Shown here: piece by piece, positions 39,154 through 42,336 of the stretch
How positions within the stretch are numbered: position 1 is the first letter of the stretch
Layout: every line of letters begins with the position of its first letter
Assembly: GCA_033722575.1 (NCBI GenBank)
Contig: JAWVYU010000006.1
Coordinates: forward strand, 1 to 42,336
DNA from: GCA-2748575 sp033722575
GTDB lineage: Bacteria; Pseudomonadota; Gammaproteobacteria; Pseudomonadales; Ketobacteraceae
Direction: 5' to 3'
Length of the DNA: 42,336 nt
Program-made: the position numbers and the translations under genes
The notes under the pieces: model-generated
The model's database searches: none
What the model was told of the DNA's origin: nothing
Seen by the model: the letters and a program-made list of their open reading frames with translations, nothing else

Positions 39154-41577
39154 TTACAGGCTTCGCACACAGCCCTCAATCTTTTCCATGTCATAGGGCT
39201 TACCCAAACAACCATTGAACCCTGCCTGCAGAAACCGTTCGGTGCTTTCCTCGTCCACATTGCCCGTTAATGCGTAAACCGGGATATTGACCCCTTTCGC
39301 CCGCAGCAGCCGAATGGCAGTTACGCCGTCCATGACCGGCATTTCGATATCCATGAACACCAGATCAACGCTTTCGTTGAATACTCCCGCAATGGCTTCC
39401 ACGCCGTCGCTGGCACATGTCACCCAGGCCCCGGATTTTTTCAGATGAAATAATAGCAGTTTGCTGTTAACAGGATTGTCATCCACCACAAGAATTCGCT
39501 TCTTCCGTTGCCCCTGAGGGCGTTCTTCAGCATTCGCCGACGATTCTTTCTGTTTATCAGCGTCCGTCATTTCACCCTCGGGCTGCACTGCCGGTTCATG
39601 CAGCCACTCCAGCGACTCCACTTCGCCAATATCCACCGATATAGTGAATGTACTGCCCTTGCCAAGTTCACTGTCAACAGTGATATCACCCCCCAGGCGA
39701 TTGGCAATTTCTTTCGACAGGTACAGGCCAAGCCCGGTGCCACCGTACTTTCGGGCGGTGCTGGAATCCGCCTGAGTAAAGGGAACAAAAAGCTGCTCCC
39801 GGGCTTCGTCGCTTATCCCTATGCCGGTGTCAATCACCGAGAAGGCCAGCAGGTTGTCCCTGGTGCGGTAGCTGACTTTTAGCGTCACACCACCTTCCTG
39901 AGTGAATTTGACCGCATTTGAACTGAGATTTATCAGTGCCTGTTTCAGGCGGGTGGGATCTGTCTGGATTGCTTTCGGAATGGGAAAATCGTACTCGATA
40001 CGAAAATAGATCTGCTTGCTTTCAGCCAGCACCCGGGTCATGTTCCGGACTTCATCACAAAGGGCACACACATCCACTGTGATCACCTCAATTTCCATTT
40101 TCTGCGCTTCGATCTTGGACAGATCCAGAATATCGTTAATAAGGTGCAGCATGTGTTGCGCGCCCTGATGAATTGTTTTTATATGCTCACGCTGCTCTTT
40201 TCCTGAAATATCACTGGATTGCGCCAGTTCCGAGTAGCCAAGGATGGCCGTCAGGGGGGTTCGGAATTCATGACTCATGCTGGCAAAAAACTGGTTTTTT
40301 GCTTCGTTGATCTCTTTTTCCCGAAGCACATTTTCCCTAGCCTGGATGGCCTGGATATGTGCATTTTCTTTTTCTGCCTTTAAAAGATTTATCCGATAGG
40401 CCAGCCCGAAGGATAGCAGCATGGCTTCGATCATATTGGATATCTGCAGCATGTGTTCAGTTAAACTGCTGAAAGGCACGATCCCGAAATTGCCGAAAAC
40501 ATGGGTGACACCTCCCACAATAATCACGCTCCAGGCCATCAGATAGAACTTTGCCACCACCACACCACGCCGCAATACATGAAGGGCGCTCAGAATCACC
40601 AGCAGCCCCGCCAGCAGCATTACCGCTACAACTGCAAAAATCACCTCCACAGAGGGGGCGGCAAGCGCCAGTAATGCCAGGCCCCAGGAAAGGGCTTCCA
40701 CTATCTTTAATCCCCGGTTGTAACCGGGACTGTACTCATCAGTGGTCAGATAGACCCGGGCGAATCCCGTAGCAAGGGCAACCGAAACCGCCACAAAGGT
40801 TACGTAGAGTTTGAAATTCAGATCTTCATTGCCATTCCACAGATACTCGGCACCAAAGCCACGATCAATAACTGAAAATACAATCAGAGAAGCAACAAAC
40901 AGCACATAGTAGGCAAAGCTGCGGCTTTTGGTGCTGAAAAATATAAAGACATTGTAAATCAGCATGGCCATCATGCAGCCAAAATAAGCCCCCTGATATA
41001 ACATGTAGCGCTTGTTGTGATAGGAAAACTGAGCCGGTTGCCATAGTTTAACGGGAACCGCCATGGCAAACCTGTTCTCAAGCCTGAGATAAACGCTGAC
41101 TCGCTCACCGCCCCTCAGCGACAGGGAAAACACCGGATGCCGATGGGGCACTTCACGGTTAAGAACGGAATCCGTTGCCAGAATGATGTGGGCATCCGGT
41201 AGCGGCCGTATGTCATTATCCGGGTTAACGATATAAAGCTCTGCTCGTGACAGCTTGGGATTGGCAATATCCAGCAAAAACGATTGCTGCCGGGCTGAGC
41301 TGTTATGAAGCTCAGCCCTGAACCAGTACGCAGAATGGGTAAAACCGAAACTGATTGCCGGCCTTTCGATGCTGTTCCAGCCAAGGTCACTTTGACTCAG
41401 CAAATCGCCGATGGACAACCTGGCCGCCGGATCTTCCAGGTACTCAAAATACCGGGTCACCAGGGTATTCTGGTTGCCTGGCTCGGCCACATCCAAAGAA
41501 CGGGCATGAACACTGCCGCCAGCAATAAGCGCCAGCAACAGCAAGCTCAGGCGGACAAATATACAGGGTGTTAACAT
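39154..41577 (-). CDS. Hybrid sensor histidine kinase with 7TMR-DISM sensor and C-terminal receiver
   Basis: An 807-residue phosphorelay sensor. After a signal peptide (LSLLLLALIAGGSVHA) comes a periplasmic 7TMR-DISMED2 domain (about 30-180; FTHSAYWFRAELHNSS) and seven membrane helices (about 190-400). The HisKA phosphoacceptor is MSHEFRTPLTAILGYSELA with His436. The HATPase domain has ALINLSSNAVKFTQEGG (N-box), VIDTGIGIS (G1) and KYGGTGLGLYLSKEIAN (G2). A Ser/Gln/Lys linker leads to a receiver with phosphoacceptor Asp743 in LVFMDIEMPVMDG. Output must go through another protein, as there is no DNA-binding domain; no partner gene is next to it. The sensor is paralogous to that of the diguanylate cyclase at 25666. 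Confidence 0.95.
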   Translation of the reverse strand: MLTPCIFVRLSLLLLALIAGGSVHARSLDVAEPGNQNTLVTRYFEYLEDPAARLSIGDLLSQSDLGWNSIERPAISFGFTHSAYWFRAELHNSSARQQSFLLDIANPKLSRAELYIVNPDNDIRPLPDAHIILATDSVLNREVPHRHPVFSLSLRGGERVSVYLRLENRFAMAVPVKLWQPAQFSYHNKRYMLYQGAYFGCMMAMLIYNVFIFFSTKSRSFAYYVLFVASLIVFSVIDRGFGAEYLWNGNEDLNFKLYVTFVAVSVALATGFARVYLTTDEYSPGYNRGLKIVEALSWGLALLALAAPSVEVIFAVVAVMLLAGLLVILSALHVLRRGVVVAKFYLMAWSVIIVGGVTHVFGNFGIVPFSSLTEHMLQISNMIEAMLLSFGLAYRINLLKAEKENAHIQAIQARENVLREKEINEAKNQFFASMSHEFRTPLTAILGYSELAQSSDISGKEQREHIKTIHQGAQHMLHLINDILDLSKIEAQKMEIEVITVDVCALCDEVRNMTRVLAESKQIYFRIEYDFPIPKAIQTDPTRLKQALINLSSNAVKFTQEGGVTLKVSYRTRDNLLAFSVIDTGIGISDEAREQLFVPFTQADSSTARKYGGTGLGLYLSKEIANRLGGDITVDSELGKGSTFTISVDIGEVESLEWLHEPAVQPEGEMTDADKQKESSANAEERPQGQRKKRILVVDDNPVNSKLLLFHLKKSGAWVTCASDGVEAIAGVFNESVDLVFMDIEMPVMDGVTAIRLLRAKGVNIPVYALTGNVDEESTERFLQAGFNGCLGKPYDMEKIEGCVRSL

Positions 41578-41804
41578 CGTGGCGTAATGACTGGCGGACG
41601 CTTTCGGTTATGAAGGACTTTATCAGCCTAGATCAAGTTCCAACTGTCATCAAATTGACAGGCTGTAACGACGGAAATCCGCTGGCAGCGGAATTTGCTC
41701 GTCCAACGACCCAACTGACTGGCTGGTTTTTAGCCCTCACCCCTAAAACTGAAAGAATCTTTAAGGCGGTCCCGTCTGTTTTGGGAATCTGAGCCGGAGA
41801 TACC

Positions 41805-42336
41805 ATGGGCGCAAATACTGCCACTTTCCTGTTTGAAGTCATTGGGTCAAATGAAGACTTTAACGTACTGGAGTTCACGCTGAACGAATCCGTATCCGGG
41901 CTGTTCAGCATGACAGTGGCGGTGGCAGCCCAAAACCCCGGCATTGACCTGAATGAGCTTTCGGGAAAACCCGGTGTACTCACCCTGCTGGTGAGTGGCG
42001 GGGCGCCCCGGGTTTTTCACGGCGAACTGGTGCAGGCCGAACAACAGGAATCCGGCCAGCGGCTGACCACCTATACACTGACACTGGTCCCCAAGTTCTG
42101 GCTGCTCCAACACCGGAAAGGCTGCCGTATTTTTCAGGACCAGTCCGTGCCCGAGCTGATCCGCCACATTTTTGAGGAAGCGCACATAGAGGCCGGCGAC
42201 TTTCGACTCGCCCTGTCACGCACCTATGCCAGGCGCGAATATTGTGTGCAGTACCACGAATCGGAATTCCATTTCCTGTCCCGGTTAATGGAAGAGGAAG
42301 GTCTATTCTACTTTTTCGAGCATCACCCGGATCGAC
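41805..42336 (+). CDS. vgrG: Type VI secretion tip protein VgrG (N-terminal part, truncated by window end)
   Basis: VgrG trimers form the spike of the type VI secretion tube and carry effectors. The frame runs from ATG 41805 to the window end, giving 177 residues of the gp27-like part. Recognisable positions are FNVLEFTLNESVSGLFSMTV, GELVQAEQQESGQRLTTYTL (the phage-tail D-type region) and VQYHESEFHFLSRLMEEEGL followed by FYFFEHH, the strongest VgrG signature. The start has a gagccggaga ribosome site. No other type VI genes are visible, but the sequence ends here, so an effector/adaptor module may follow. A 227-bp gap separates it from the divergent kinase gene. Confidence 0.94.
   Translation, partial: MGANTATFLFEVIGSNEDFNVLEFTLNESVSGLFSMTVAVAAQNPGIDLNELSGKPGVLTLLVSGGAPRVFHGELVQAEQQESGQRLTTYTLTLVPKFWLLQHRKGCRIFQDQSVPELIRHIFEEAHIEAGDFRLALSRTYARREYCVQYHESEFHFLSRLMEEEGLFYFFEHHPDR

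Noticed and set aside
41644..41661. ctgtca/tgacag inverted repeat containing a TTGACA -35-like hexamer
   Set aside because: No acceptable -10 lies 16-18 bp downstream (tccgct), and 6-bp arms are expected by chance.
41683..41699. TGGCA...TTGCT resembling a sigma-54 -24/-12 promoter before vgrG
   Set aside because: GG and GC are 11 bp apart instead of the required 10, and the element is over 100 bp from the start; not strong enough to annotate.
1..42336. tRNA genes, rRNA genes, CRISPR arrays, riboswitches
   Set aside because: None was seen when reading the intergenic regions; a covariance-model search would be needed to exclude small RNAs.

Overview
The window looks like a chromosomal segment from a free-living, flagellated marine-type gammaproteobacterium. 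The signs are a minDE end closest to the enterobacterial/pseudomonad type, a PomAB-like (sodium-type) flagellar stator pair, the xseB-ispA-dxs isoprenoid block, two 7TMR-DISM signalling receptors and a VgrG gene. I cannot name the genus from sequence alone. I saw no rRNA, tRNA, CRISPR array, IS element or integrase.

Layout. 1-870: end of minD and all of minE, closed by a strong hairpin terminator. 899-2959: a small unrecognised (AP2-like?) protein and an AraC/OruR-type regulator, both on the minus strand. 3273-5413: pomA-pomB stator genes (minus), with an unusually long acidic tail on PomB. 5590-8792: xseB-ispA-dxs (plus), supplying farnesyl diphosphate and DXP. 8789-10160: two head-to-head proteases, a retropepsin-like aspartic protease and a YugP-like zinc protease. 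10215-14013: a two-gene operon joining a large membrane protein with a periplasmic coiled coil and an AAA/STAND-like ATPase to a small MscS-type channel. 14016-19296 (minus): alpha/beta hydrolase, transglutaminase-like protease, ATP-grasp ligase and a large protein with a possible papain-like C-terminal domain, which together look like a peptide-ligase/peptidase cluster. 19450-21323: a DUF4892-like/OmpA protein and a divergent membrane-anchored protein.

21533-27534: a 1323-residue surface lipoprotein fusing adhesive domains (TSP3-like calcium repeats, bulb lectin, Ig, LamG) to a C-terminal di-heme peroxidase, then a 7TMR-DISM diguanylate cyclase. 27662-29628: an exported unknown protein and an ATC-hydrolase-family protein, a probable pair. 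29664-37356 (minus): nine tightly packed genes in the order K+ channel, DUF350 (YjfL), DUF1190 lipoprotein (YgiB/YjfM), glutathionylspermidine-synthase-like ATP-grasp (YgiC/YjfC), Yip1-like membrane protein, atypical pilin-like protein, short PilC/GspF-like protein, type IV pilin, and a Sel1/STN-like/MORN protein. 37553-41577 (minus): a SAM methyltransferase, a small membrane protein and a 7TMR-DISM hybrid histidine kinase. 41805-end: the 5' part of a type VI secretion vgrG.

The best candidates for undescribed biology are the membrane ATPase-MscS pair (10215-14013), the ATP-grasp/transglutaminase/papain-like cluster (14016-18245), the lectin-LamG-peroxidase fusion (21533-25504), and a mini pilus-like cluster without an assembly ATPase attached to a yjfLMC-type operon (29664-37356). 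All functional assignments come from motif and family recognition by eye; no database search was run.
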